This document shows, piece by piece, positions 1 to 7,334 of a stretch of DNA of 8,173 nucleotides. The notes beneath the pieces are model-generated. The model was not told the origin of the DNA and searched no databases. It was given only the letters and a program-made list of their open reading frames with translations. Every line of letters starts with the position of its first letter. The stretch's first letter is position 1. The translations under genes and the position numbers were made by a program. This stretch comes from Azoarcus sp. (lineage in GTDB: Bacteria; Pseudomonadota; Gammaproteobacteria; Burkholderiales; Rhodocyclaceae): NCBI GenBank assembly GCA_031282905.1, contig JAITCV010000236.1, forward strand, positions 1 through 8,173, given 5' to 3'.

Positions 1-166
1 GCAGGGTTTGCAACTTGGCGTGTTGCTGGTGGAATGCGGCCAGCACGTCCGCCGCAACCTGCTTCTTCGCCAAAGCCAGCAGCCAGAGGTAGAACAGGCG
101 TAGCTTCATCTGCTCCGCATGTAGAGCAGAAGGTGAACGATGCGAGAAGAAGGAGAGACGTACCAT
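1..166 (-). CDS. Hypothetical protein, N-terminal part only (gene runs off the left edge)
   Basis: Not recognised. An ATG at 166 (minus) opens a frame of 55 complete codons that runs off the window; a second ATG in the same frame lies at 109. From 109 onward the codons are strongly G/C-ending (about 30 of 36), which fits a real gene of this GC-rich genome. The stretch 110-166 is much less biased, so the true start may be 109. A GGAG sits 3 nt before that ATG, rather too close, and nothing better precedes 166. The product from 109 begins MKLRLFYLWLLALAKKQVAA, a short hydrophobic stretch followed by an Ala/Gln/Lys-rich, possibly helical part. The frame is open all the way back to the stop codon of the small membrane gene at 200-202, so this could also be the remnant of a longer gene whose 5' part was replaced. 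The plus strand over 1-174 also lacks stops in one frame, so coding on minus is likely but not proven. Confidence 0.3.
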   Translation of the reverse strand, partial: MVRLSFFSHRSPSALHAEQMKLRLFYLWLLALAKKQVAADVLAAFHQQHAKLQTL

Positions 167-199
167 GTGCAGGATGATAGCAAAAAAATAAGACAGACC

Positions 200-490
200 T
201 CACATCGAGTTACGCTTCTCTTGCTTCACCCGATCTGCATTATTCTGCATATTTTTTGATGCATTTTTATTTATAGAATAAACCATAGATAGCCCGAATA
301 CACAAATAAAAAACATAACAATTTTATTATTTGTCACTATAAACATAGTCAAAAAAAGTGCGCATAAAAAAACATTCAATAGACAAGTTATTATTTTATT
401 TCTTGATGAAAAATATACTATTCCCCATACAGACAACATGCCAACTATATGCGCTGATGACGAGATGATTTGTCTTAAATCTTCTATCAT
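200..490 (-). CDS. Small AT-rich predicted three-helix membrane protein, unknown function
   Basis: A 96-residue protein starting MIEDLRQIISSSAHIVGMLS. I see three hydrophobic segments, roughly residues 13-28, 33-52 and 57-72, followed by a hydrophilic Asn/Lys-rich tail (73-96). It has no signal peptide and no motif I recognise, so an inner-membrane location is inferred. The start at 490 is chosen because GGAGG lies at 500-504 with 9 nt between; an upstream in-frame ATG would add 11 residues overlapping the neighbouring gene. It follows the truncated transglutaminase-like gene by 19 nt on the same strand, so the two are probably co-transcribed. Codons are A/T-ending, unlike every other gene here, which points to horizontal origin. 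Small AT-rich membrane proteins directly downstream of polymorphic toxin genes are often immunity proteins. That role is possible here but unproven, because the adjacent toxin-like gene is broken. Confidence 0.6.
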   Translation of the reverse strand: MIEDLRQIISSSAHIVGMLSVWGIVYFSSRNKIITCLLNVFLCALFLTMFIVTNNKIVMFFICVFGLSMVYSINKNASKNMQNNADRVKQEKRNSM

Positions 491-499
491 AGAATACAA

Positions 500-504
500 C
501 CTCC
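500..504 (-). promoter_or_regulatory. Ribosome binding site of the small membrane gene
   Basis: GGAGG on the minus strand, 9 nt before the ATG at 490. It decides this start over the upstream in-frame ATG at 523 and is the strongest Shine-Dalgarno in the left patch. Confidence 0.65.
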
Positions 505-509
505 AATTC

Positions 510-1043
510 CTATGGCTGCACACCTTTTGTGAACGTGTATTGCTTGAAGCTTGCGCTGCGCAGGAGCGCGATCAACAGGCTGGCGATGTCGAAGGCGTTG
601 CCGCTTCTTTTCGCCAACGTTTCTTGCGCGCCTTGCACGCTGCCGTAGGTCGGGAAGAAACGAATGTTGTCATGGACCCATTGATGGATGCGGTAGGGGG
701 CATTCCCCAATTCAAGCGCCAATGCCTTGATGTCCGCGCTGTGCGGCGCGTCCAGTGTGGCGGATAGTTCGGGTTTGTTCGAGTCGGCGAGTACGACGTC
801 CCGCAGTCGGACCAGCGTCCAGGCATAAACGTCCGCCGCCGTTTGCCGTCCCGCGGCTTGCGCCGCTTTTTGGGCTTGACCTTGCGCCGCGGCCAGCGGC
901 GAGCGCGACAGGTTCGTCATCGTCACCATCAGCAGCCATGAGAGGGCGCGCAGCACGCGATCACCCAAACCACAGCGGCGGGGGCGGTTGTCCGGCGTCC
1001 AGCTTTCCATTGTTGCGGTCGTGGCGGCAGGCATGGCGTTCAT
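510..1043 (-). pseudogene. 3'-truncated gene for a secreted protein with a transglutaminase-like domain (Rhs/polymorphic-toxin type)
   Basis: The frame encodes 177 residues from ATG 1043; alternative ATGs lie at 1034 and 1010, and none has a good Shine-Dalgarno. The frame is open further upstream into parC, but only the part after parC looks protein-like. Residues about 12-50 form a signal peptide: Arg-rich start, hydrophobic VLRALSWLLMVTM, then LAAA before QGQ. From about residue 107 it matches the start of a bacterial transglutaminase-like domain: ALALELG, then HQWVHDNIRF, then KRSGNAFDIASLLIALLRS (about 146-163). In this family the next residues should read close to GIPARYVYG. Instead the frame switches to SFKQYTFTKGVQP and stops at 510-512. 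The usual catalytic Cys (G-x-C-x-D) is Ala here (GNAFD), as in many toxin-associated members. Full-length relatives run to many hundreds of residues, so this is a broken gene. The break near 550 coincides with the switch to AT-rich DNA. Family assignment is from motif memory. Confidence 0.65.
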
Positions 1044-1086
1044 CTCGTCAATAGACCGGATCCCGTATTGTCGCGTCCATCCAATC

Positions 1087-1102
1087 CATTTTCTGGAAAA
1101 TG
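1087..1102. repeat. 16-bp palindrome, possible operator
   Basis: Plus strand CATTTTC-TG-GAAAATG: 7-bp perfect inverted arms with a 2-nt centre. It lies just downstream of the -10-like element at 1111-1116 (minus), close to the expected transcription start and 44 nt before the ATG at 1043. That is a classic place for a repressor site. The hairpin is AU-rich with a 2-nt loop, so an RNA terminator for parC is less likely. Confidence 0.35.
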
Positions 1103-1110
1103 CCCGCGAC

Positions 1111-1140
1111 CTTATACAAACAGAATCAGCTTGTAAACAA
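1111..1140 (-). promoter_or_regulatory. Candidate promoter of the truncated transglutaminase-like gene
   Basis: Minus strand TATAAG (1111-1116, 5 of 6 to the sigma-70 -10 consensus). Upstream is either TTGTTT at 1135-1140 (18-nt spacer, 3 of 6) or TTTACA at 1132-1137 (5 of 6 but only a 15-nt spacer). Transcription would start near 1104, after parC ends and before the ATG at 1043. It is the most AT-rich part of this intergenic stretch. Confidence 0.35.
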
Positions 1141-1141
1141 G
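1130..1141. repeat. 12-bp palindrome overlapping the candidate -35 region
   Basis: Plus strand CTTGT-AA-ACAAG: 5-bp perfect arms around AA. It overlaps the -35-like element at 1132-1140, so together with 1087-1102 it brackets the -10. A binding site for a dimeric regulator is conceivable, but arms this short can arise by chance. Confidence 0.25.
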
Positions 1142-1174
1142 AGATCGCGCAAGGCCCGGGTCGAGTTCGTACGG

Positions 1175-3481
1175 TCAGCGCATCCGTTCCACCGTCATTT
1201 TCGTTGCCAATGCCGTTCCCCGCCGCGCGCGGCGGTGGCGCAGGGCTTCGCGCTGGGTGGGGCTGAGGGTGAGGGTGGCGGGCTTGTTGCCGCGACCGAT
1301 GCCCTCGATGGTGAGTGGCACATTGTCGGCGGGCGCCGCGACCGCGGCGAGGCGCTCGCCGTCGTCGAGCGCCATGATGATGACGCCACGCCCGCCCGCC
1401 TGGATCTTCATTTCGGCCTGTGGAAAAACGAGCATCCGATTGCCCGAGGAGATGGCCGCGATCCATTGGCCGATGACCTTGGCGGGCGCGAGCATCGCTT
1501 CGTTGTTTTCCATCGCCATGAACGCCTTGCCCGCGCGCTGGCGGCTGGTGGCATCGGCAACGGTGCAGATGAAACCGTAACCCCCGCCGTTGGCGAAGAG
1601 ATAAGGGGTGTCGGGCGCGTCGGCGAGCACTTGCGCGAAGCGGCCGCCGTCCTGGAAATCGACGAGCGTGGTCACCGGCACGCCGTCGCCGCGCCCGCCG
1701 GGCAGTTCCGCCGCTTTTATCGTGTAGGCGCGGCCATGGGTGTCGAGGATGACGAGCGGCCAGGTCGTGCGGGTTTCGATCACCGCGAAGGCGAAGTCTC
1801 CGGCTTTGTAGGTGATGGCCGCGGGGTCGATGCCATGGCCTTGGCGCGAGCGTATCCAGCCGTTTTTCGACACGATCACGGTGATCGGCTCGTCGATGAC
1901 GCTCAGTTCGGCGACGGCGACCGGCGTCACGGCTTCGATCAGGGTACGGCGCTCATCGCCGTATCGTTTGGCATCCGCTTCTATTTCTTTCAGGGTGAGT
2001 TTGGTGAGCGCGGCGCGGTTGTCGAGCAAGTGCTGGAGCTGGTCGCGTTCTGTGCGCAAGGCTTGCAGTTCTTGTTCGATCTTGAAGCCTTCGAGACGGG
2101 CGAGCTGGCGCAGGCGGATTTCGAGGATGTCCTCGGCCTGGATTTCCGTAAGGCCGAACGCGGTGATCAGCGCCGGCTTGGGTTCGTCGGATTCGCGGAT
2201 GACACGGATGACTTCTTCGATGTGGAGGAAGGCGATCATCCGCCCATCGAGGATATGCAGACGGCGATCGACTTCGCCCAGGCGATGACGTGTGCGGCGT
2301 TCGACGGTGTGGATGCGAAAATCGTTCCACTCGGCAAGAATTTGCAGCAGGTTTTTTTGCTGGGGACGACCGTCACGCCCGATCATGGTCATGTTGATCG
2401 AAGTCGAGGTCTCCAGGCTGGTATGGGCCAGCAGCACGGCCATGAATTCGTCACGCGCCTGGCGGCTGGACTTCGGTTCGAGCATGATGCGCACTGGCGC
2501 TTTGTCGCTCGCTTCGTCACGCGAGGTTTCGAGGACACCCAGCATGAGTTGCTTGAGGTTTTTCTGTTCCTGGCTGATTTCTTTCTTGCCCGGCCTGGGC
2601 TGGGGATTGAGGTGGGTTTCGATCTCGGCCAACACCTGGGCGGTGGAGACGCCGTGCGGCAGTTCGTCGACGATCACCCGCCATTGTCCGCGGGCAAGCT
2701 CTTCGTAGTGCCAGCGCGCGCGCAGCCGCAGACTGCCCCGGCCATGGACATAGGCGTCGCGGATGGCGTCGGGTTGGGAGATCAGTTGCCCGCCGCCGGG
2801 GAAATCCGGACCGGGAATGAAGGCCAGGATGTCGTCGAGCGTGGCTTCGGGATGGCGGATGAGGTGACAGGCGGCAGCGGCGACTTCGCGCAGGTTGTGC
2901 GGGGGAATTTCGGTCGCCATGCCCACGGCGATGCCCGAAGCGCCATTGAGCAGCACGAAAGGCAGGCGCGCGGGCAGGAGTTGCGGTTCCTGGAAAGCGC
3001 CGTCGTAATTGGGAAGGAAATCCACCGTGCCCCGGTCGAGTTCAGCCAGCAGCAAGTCGGCGATCGGGGTCAGGCGGCACTCGGTATAGCGCATCGCCGC
3101 CGCCGAATCGCCATCGCGCGAGCCGAAATTGCCCTGGCCGTCGATGAGCGGGTAACGCAGCGAGAAATCCTGCGCCACCCGCACCATGGCGTCATAGACC
3201 GAACTGTCTCCGTGGGGGTGGTACTTGCCGATGACATCGCCCACCACCCGCGCCGATTTCACATGGCGGGCGCTGGCGGCGAGGCGCATCTCGTTCATCG
3301 CGTAGAGGATGCGGCGTTGCACGGGTTTCAGGCCGTCCTCGACCTGAGGCAGCGCGCGCGAACGAACCACGCTCATCGCATAAGCGAGATAGGCGCGCTC
3401 GGCATAGTGGTCGAGCGCCAGGGCGTCGGGTGGGTTGCCGTCGGCGGGCGTGTCGGCGGGAACATCGGCAATATCGGTCAT
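1175..3481 (-). CDS. parC: DNA topoisomerase IV subunit A (ParC)
   Basis: A 768-residue type IIA topoisomerase A subunit. With ParE it decatenates daughter chromosomes and relaxes supercoils by ATP-driven double-strand passage. Visible landmarks: the N-terminal ALPQVEDGLKPVQRRILY segment (43-60), the winged-helix/quinolone region KYHPHGDSSVYDAMVR (87-101), and the catalytic tyrosine in AMRYTECRL (Tyr132). The breakage-reunion core and coiled coil follow, then a C-terminal domain that lacks the Gln-Arg-rich GyrA box, which argues for ParC rather than GyrA. Ser93 and Asp97 match the quinolone-sensitive positions of GyrA/ParC (Ser and Asp/Glu), so the region looks like a susceptible allele. The start at 3481 has only a weak AGGA 15 nt upstream. 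The gene is divergent from recA, and its partner parE is not in the window. No clear terminator follows the stop at 1175-1177. The complementary strand is also open along the gene, a GC-bias effect. Confidence 0.95.
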   Translation of the reverse strand: MTDIADVPADTPADGNPPDALALDHYAERAYLAYAMSVVRSRALPQVEDGLKPVQRRILYAMNEMRLAASARHVKSARVVGDVIGKYHPHGDSSVYDAMVRVAQDFSLRYPLIDGQGNFGSRDGDSAAAMRYTECRLTPIADLLLAELDRGTVDFLPNYDGAFQEPQLLPARLPFVLLNGASGIAVGMATEIPPHNLREVAAAACHLIRHPEATLDDILAFIPGPDFPGGGQLISQPDAIRDAYVHGRGSLRLRARWHYEELARGQWRVIVDELPHGVSTAQVLAEIETHLNPQPRPGKKEISQEQKNLKQLMLGVLETSRDEASDKAPVRIMLEPKSSRQARDEFMAVLLAHTSLETSTSINMTMIGRDGRPQQKNLLQILAEWNDFRIHTVERRTRHRLGEVDRRLHILDGRMIAFLHIEEVIRVIRESDEPKPALITAFGLTEIQAEDILEIRLRQLARLEGFKIEQELQALRTERDQLQHLLDNRAALTKLTLKEIEADAKRYGDERRTLIEAVTPVAVAELSVIDEPITVIVSKNGWIRSRQGHGIDPAAITYKAGDFAFAVIETRTTWPLVILDTHGRAYTIKAAELPGGRGDGVPVTTLVDFQDGGRFAQVLADAPDTPYLFANGGGYGFICTVADATSRQRAGKAFMAMENNEAMLAPAKVIGQWIAAISSGNRMLVFPQAEMKIQAGGRGVIIMALDDGERLAAVAAPADNVPLTIEGIGRGNKPATLTLSPTQREALRHRRARRGTALATKMTVERMR

Positions 3482-3513
3482 CGTGGCGCGGCGAATCCTG
3501 ATGGAAAGGCGCG

Positions 3514-3543
3514 ATCTTAGCGTGCCGATACGTCAGCTTGAAA
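3514..3543 (-). promoter_or_regulatory. Weak candidate promoter of parC
   Basis: Minus strand TTTCAA (3538-3543) and TAAGAT (3514-3519) with an 18-nt spacer, upstream of the parC start at 3481. Matches to the sigma-70 consensus are only 3 of 6 and 4 of 6, so this is a suggestion based mainly on position. Confidence 0.2.
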
Positions 3544-3597
3544 GCGCGCGCCATCCACGTCAGGCATCGTCCATGTCTTCTTCGGCAATATTTGTGC

Positions 3598-3603
3598 CAT
3601 AAT
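3598..3603 (+). promoter_or_regulatory. Candidate -10 element of the recA promoter
   Basis: CATAAT (5 of 6 to TATAAT) lies 30 nt before the recA ATG at 3634, in the most AT-rich part of the parC-recA intergenic region. No good -35 hexamer sits 15-19 nt upstream. I also see no CTGT-N8-ACAG LexA box across it, so classical SOS control is not supported by this motif. Confidence 0.4.
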
Positions 3604-3633
3604 CCGGGGCTGTTTTTACCCCACGAGACCAAG

Positions 3634-4665
<1,032 letters not shown>

Positions 4666-4682
4666 AAACATCGGCTGTCCAC

Positions 4683-5135
4683 ATGGCCGAGCCCAGCCTG
4701 CGTGAACGCGCCCTGCGCTACCTCGCCCGCCGTGACCACAGTCGGGCGGAACTGGCCAGGAAACTCGCTCCGCACGGCAGCCCGGAAGAAATCGACCGCC
4801 TCCTCGACCGCATGAGCGAACTCGCCCTGCAATCCGATGCCCGCTACGCCGAAGCCTGGGTACGCAGCCATGCCGCGCGCTTTGGCCGCGACCGCTTGCG
4901 CGGCGAACTCGCCCGCCGCGGCGTGGAGCGCGAGCTGATCGAAAGCACGCTCGACGCCCAGGACATGGACACCGAAATCGGGCGTGCCCGCGCCCTGTGG
5001 CAGGCAAGATTCCACGGCGAACCACCTGCGGACGCCCGCGAATGGGCGCGTCAGGCGCGTTTCCTGCAAACGCGCGGTTTCGCCGCCGATCTCATCCGCA
5101 AACTGCTCAAGGACGCACCCGATGAGTCTGCTTAA
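4683..5135 (+). CDS. recX: Regulatory protein RecX
   Basis: A 150-residue, mainly helical, Arg-rich protein of the RecX family. RecX binds the RecA filament and limits its extension and coprotease activity. The family's three-helix repeats can be followed: RERALRYLARRDHSRAELARKL (about 7-28), then the central SELALQSDARYAEAWVRSHAARFGRDRLRGELARRGV segment (about 45-81), and a C-terminal RQARFLQTRGFAADLIRKLL (about 122-141). Length is typical. The position 17 nt after recA is the classic arrangement and supports the call. No strong Shine-Dalgarno precedes the ATG at 4683, so translation may be coupled to recA. Its last 14 nt overlap the start of lptB in another frame, which suggests translational coupling to that gene too. 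Confidence 0.92.
   Translation: MAEPSLRERALRYLARRDHSRAELARKLAPHGSPEEIDRLLDRMSELALQSDARYAEAWVRSHAARFGRDRLRGELARRGVERELIESTLDAQDMDTEIGRARALWQARFHGEPPADAREWARQARFLQTRGFAADLIRKLLKDAPDESA
5109..5113 (+). promoter_or_regulatory. Ribosome binding site of lptB inside recX
   Basis: AAGGA ending 8 nt before the ATG at 5122. It sits within the recX coding sequence and fixes the lptB start, since the lptB frame is open much further upstream (to 4984). Confidence 0.7.
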
Positions 5136-5844
5136 AGTCAGCGGCCTCAACAAACGCTACAAATCCCGCACCGTGGTGCATGACGTCTCGTTCGAGGTCG
5201 GCTCGGGCGAAGTCGTCGGCCTGCTCGGCCCCAACGGCGCGGGCAAGACCACCTGTTTCTACATGATCGTCGGCCTGGTGAAGAGCGACGGTGGCGAAAT
5301 CACCCTCGACGACACCCAGCTCACCCACCTGCCGATCCACGCCCGCGCCCGCCTGGGGTTATCCTACTTGCCCCAGGAAATGAGCGTGTTCCGCAAGCTC
5401 ACCGTGGCGGAAAACATCCGCGCGGTGCTGGAATTGCAAAACATCGACAATGAAGAGATCGAGCGCCGCCTCCAGATGCTGCTCGAAGAACTCTCCATCA
5501 CCCACCTGCGCGACAACATCTCGATTTCCCTCTCCGGCGGCGAGCGGCGGCGTTGCGAGATCGCGCGCGCGCTCGCCACCTCGCCGCGCCTCATCCTGCT
5601 CGACGAACCTTTCGCCGGGGTCGATCCGATCGCGGTGAGCGACATCCAGAAGATCATCCGTTTTCTCAAGGAGCGCGGCATCGGCATCCTGATCACCGAC
5701 CACAACGTGCGTGAAACCCTCGGCAGTTGCGATCGCGCCACCATCATCACCGACGGACGGGTACTGGCCAGCGGCGCCCCGGCCGATGTCATCACCAACA
5801 AGGAAGTGCGCGAAGCCTACCTTGGCAAGGACTTTCAACTCTGA
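5122..5844 (+). CDS. lptB: LPS export ABC transporter ATP-binding protein LptB
   Basis: A 240-residue ABC ATPase, almost the length of E. coli LptB (241). LptB2 with LptF, LptG and LptC extracts lipopolysaccharide from the inner membrane and pushes it along the LptA bridge. All ABC elements are present: Walker A GPNGAGKT (36-43), Q-loop Gln85 in YLPQEMSVFRKLTVAENI (82-99), signature LSGGERRR (137-144), Walker B LILLDE with Glu162, D-loop FAGVDP, and H-loop His194. The YLPQEMSVFRKLTV Q-loop and the single-domain layout separate LptB from other ABC proteins such as LivF/LivG. The start at 5122 is supported by AAGGA at 5109-5113 and by the standard beginning. It overlaps recX by 14 nt and precedes rpoN by 6 nt. 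lptA and lptC, often immediately upstream, are absent here. Confidence 0.95.
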   Translation: MSLLKVSGLNKRYKSRTVVHDVSFEVGSGEVVGLLGPNGAGKTTCFYMIVGLVKSDGGEITLDDTQLTHLPIHARARLGLSYLPQEMSVFRKLTVAENIRAVLELQNIDNEEIERRLQMLLEELSITHLRDNISISLSGGERRRCEIARALATSPRLILLDEPFAGVDPIAVSDIQKIIRFLKERGIGILITDHNVRETLGSCDRATIITDGRVLASGAPADVITNKEVREAYLGKDFQL

Positions 5845-5850
5845 GCGCCC

Positions 5851-7317
5851 ATGAAACCGACGCTTCAGCTCAAACTCTCCCAGCACCTCACCCTGACGCC
5901 GCAATTGCAGCAGTCGATCAAACTGCTGCAACTCTCCACCCTGGATCTCAATCAGGAGATCGAGCGCTTCCTGCTCGAAAATCCCATGCTGGAGCGCGAG
6001 GATTTCGCCCCGCCCGCTTCCCCGATCGACTTTACCCCGATCTCCTCGCCCTCCCCCGGCCCGGCCAGCACGGACGCGAACAGCGGCAACGACGCGCAGA
6101 ACCATGACGACAGTGAACCCCGCACCGGCGAACGTGACGACATGGCTTTCGAAGAAACCATCGACTGGTCGGGGACAGGCAACGGCGCCAATTCCAGGAA
6201 CGAGGACGACGACACCGACTTCCAGGAAATCCATGCCGCGAGCACATCGCTCGCCGACTATCTCGACCAACAGGTCGCGCTCTCCCAACTCTCCGACCGC
6301 GACCGCATGCTGGTGCGCTTCGTCATCGAGGCGCTCGATGACGACGGCTATCTGCATCAGGAACTCGACGAGCTTTTCGAGCTGCTGCCGCCCGAGATGG
6401 CGTTCGATCCAGACGATCTCCTCATCGCCCTGCGCCACGTCCAGCAACTCGACCCAGCAGGCATCGGCGCGCGCACGCCCCAGGAATGCCTTGGCCTGCA
6501 ATTGCGCGCCCTACCCCCCTCCCCTCTCCGCGACCTCGCCATCGTCATCGTCGAGCAGCATCTCGAACTACTCGCCGAGCGCAATTTCACCAAGATCAAG
6601 CGCCTCGCCAACTGTGACGACGAAACCCTGCGCGCTGCCCAGGCGCTGATTTGCAGCCTCGACCCGCATCCGGGCGCCAAGCACGCCAGCATCGACACCC
6701 GCTACGTGCTGCCCGATGTGATCGTGAAAAAAGTTCGTGGCCGCTGGACGACCGCCCTCAATGTCGAAGCGATGCCCCGGCTGCGGATCAACCAGCTCTA
6801 CGCCAACCTGCTTCAACAAAATCGCGGCCAGGGCGGCGCGCTCTCCGGGCAATTGCAGGAAGCCCGCTGGCTGATCAAGAACGTCCAGCAAAGATTCGAT
6901 ACCATCCTCAGGGTTTCCCAAGCCATCGTTGACCAGCAACGACAGTTCTTTGATCATGGCGAAGTGGCGATGAGGCCACTGACCCTCCGGGAGATCGCCG
7001 ACCAGCTCGAATTGCACGAGTCCACCGTGTCGCGCGTGACCACGCAAAAATACATGGCCACGCCCCGTGGCGTATTCGAGCTCAAATATTTCTTCGGCAG
7101 CCACGTCGCCACCGACACCGGCGGCGCCGCATCCTCGACCGCGATTCGTGCCCTGATTCGCCAGTTGATCGATGCCGAAGACAGGAAAAAACCGCTATCC
7201 GATGCGAAAATCGCCGACCTTCTGGGCCAACAAGGCTTCGTGGTCGCGCGAAGAACCATCGCCAAGTACCGCGAAGCACTCAACATCGCGCCCGTCACTC
7301 TGCGTAAAACGATTTGA
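5851..7317 (+). CDS. rpoN: RNA polymerase sigma-54 factor (RpoN)
   Basis: A 488-residue sigma-54. It directs RNA polymerase to -24/-12 promoters and needs an AAA+ enhancer-binding protein for open-complex formation, typically for nitrogen, motility or transport genes. Region I is the Gln/Leu-rich N-terminus (LQLKLSQHLTLTPQLQQSIK at 5-24, extending to about 48), the activator-contact part. Region II (about 50-130) is acidic and Ser/Pro/Asp-rich. The core-binding part follows, including the LDPAGIGARTPQECLGLQL motif. A helix-turn-helix begins at about residue 377 (LTLREIADQLELHESTVSRV). The RpoN box is ARRTIAKYRE (about 466-475), which reads the -24 element; Ile replaces the commoner Val. It starts 6 nt after lptB with no strong Shine-Dalgarno of its own (AAGGA is 18 nt away), so translation may be coupled to lptB. 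hpf follows after 17 nt. Confidence 0.97.
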   Translation: MKPTLQLKLSQHLTLTPQLQQSIKLLQLSTLDLNQEIERFLLENPMLEREDFAPPASPIDFTPISSPSPGPASTDANSGNDAQNHDDSEPRTGERDDMAFEETIDWSGTGNGANSRNEDDDTDFQEIHAASTSLADYLDQQVALSQLSDRDRMLVRFVIEALDDDGYLHQELDELFELLPPEMAFDPDDLLIALRHVQQLDPAGIGARTPQECLGLQLRALPPSPLRDLAIVIVEQHLELLAERNFTKIKRLANCDDETLRAAQALICSLDPHPGAKHASIDTRYVLPDVIVKKVRGRWTTALNVEAMPRLRINQLYANLLQQNRGQGGALSGQLQEARWLIKNVQQRFDTILRVSQAIVDQQRQFFDHGEVAMRPLTLREIADQLELHESTVSRVTTQKYMATPRGVFELKYFFGSHVATDTGGAASSTAIRALIRQLIDAEDRKKPLSDAKIADLLGQQGFVVARRTIAKYREALNIAPVTLRKTI

Positions 7318-7324
7318 TCACAAG

Positions 7325-7329
7325 AGGAG
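7325..7329 (+). promoter_or_regulatory. Ribosome binding site of hpf
   Basis: AGGAG with a 5-nt spacer to the ATG at 7335. It decides against the in-frame ATG at 7314, which would add seven residues and overlap the end of rpoN. Confidence 0.7.
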
Positions 7330-7334
7330 CAAGC

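Larger units (their letters stand above)
182..545. other. AT-rich segment inside GC-rich chromosome
   Basis: Base composition changes sharply from GC-rich sequence to runs such as aaaaaaataag and ttttattatttg, then returns to GC-rich sequence near 550. The segment coincides with the small membrane gene and the short aberrant tail of the truncated gene next to it. A sharp compositional island bounded by a broken gene suggests acquired DNA or a recombination scar. I see no inverted terminal repeats, target duplication or transposase at its edges, so no mobile element can be named. The boundaries are approximate, judged by eye. Confidence 0.6.

Noticed and set aside
1..103. Plus-strand frame ending in TAG at 101-103
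   Set aside because: It is open from the left edge, but its codon-position bias is weaker than that of the overlapping minus-strand frame; with only 34 codons it cannot be supported.
182..545. AT-rich island as an insertion sequence
   Set aside because: No transposase, terminal inverted repeats or target-site duplication could be found at its borders.
1044..1466. Upstream part of the open frame of the truncated transglutaminase-like gene, reaching into parC
   Set aside because: This part is Arg/His-rich out-of-frame translation of the parC 3' end; the signal peptide and candidate promoter place the real start at or after 1043.
1100..3520. An 806-codon open frame on the plus strand covering parC
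   Set aside because: It is antisense to parC, whose motifs are unmistakable. In GC-rich DNA the complementary frame of a real gene often lacks stops. Its translation is low-complexity (Gly/Arg/Asp/His-rich) and matches no family.
3606..3622. GGGG...CCCC inverted repeat just before recA
   Set aside because: Only 4-bp arms around a 9-nt loop and no T-run after it; too weak to call a terminator or operator.
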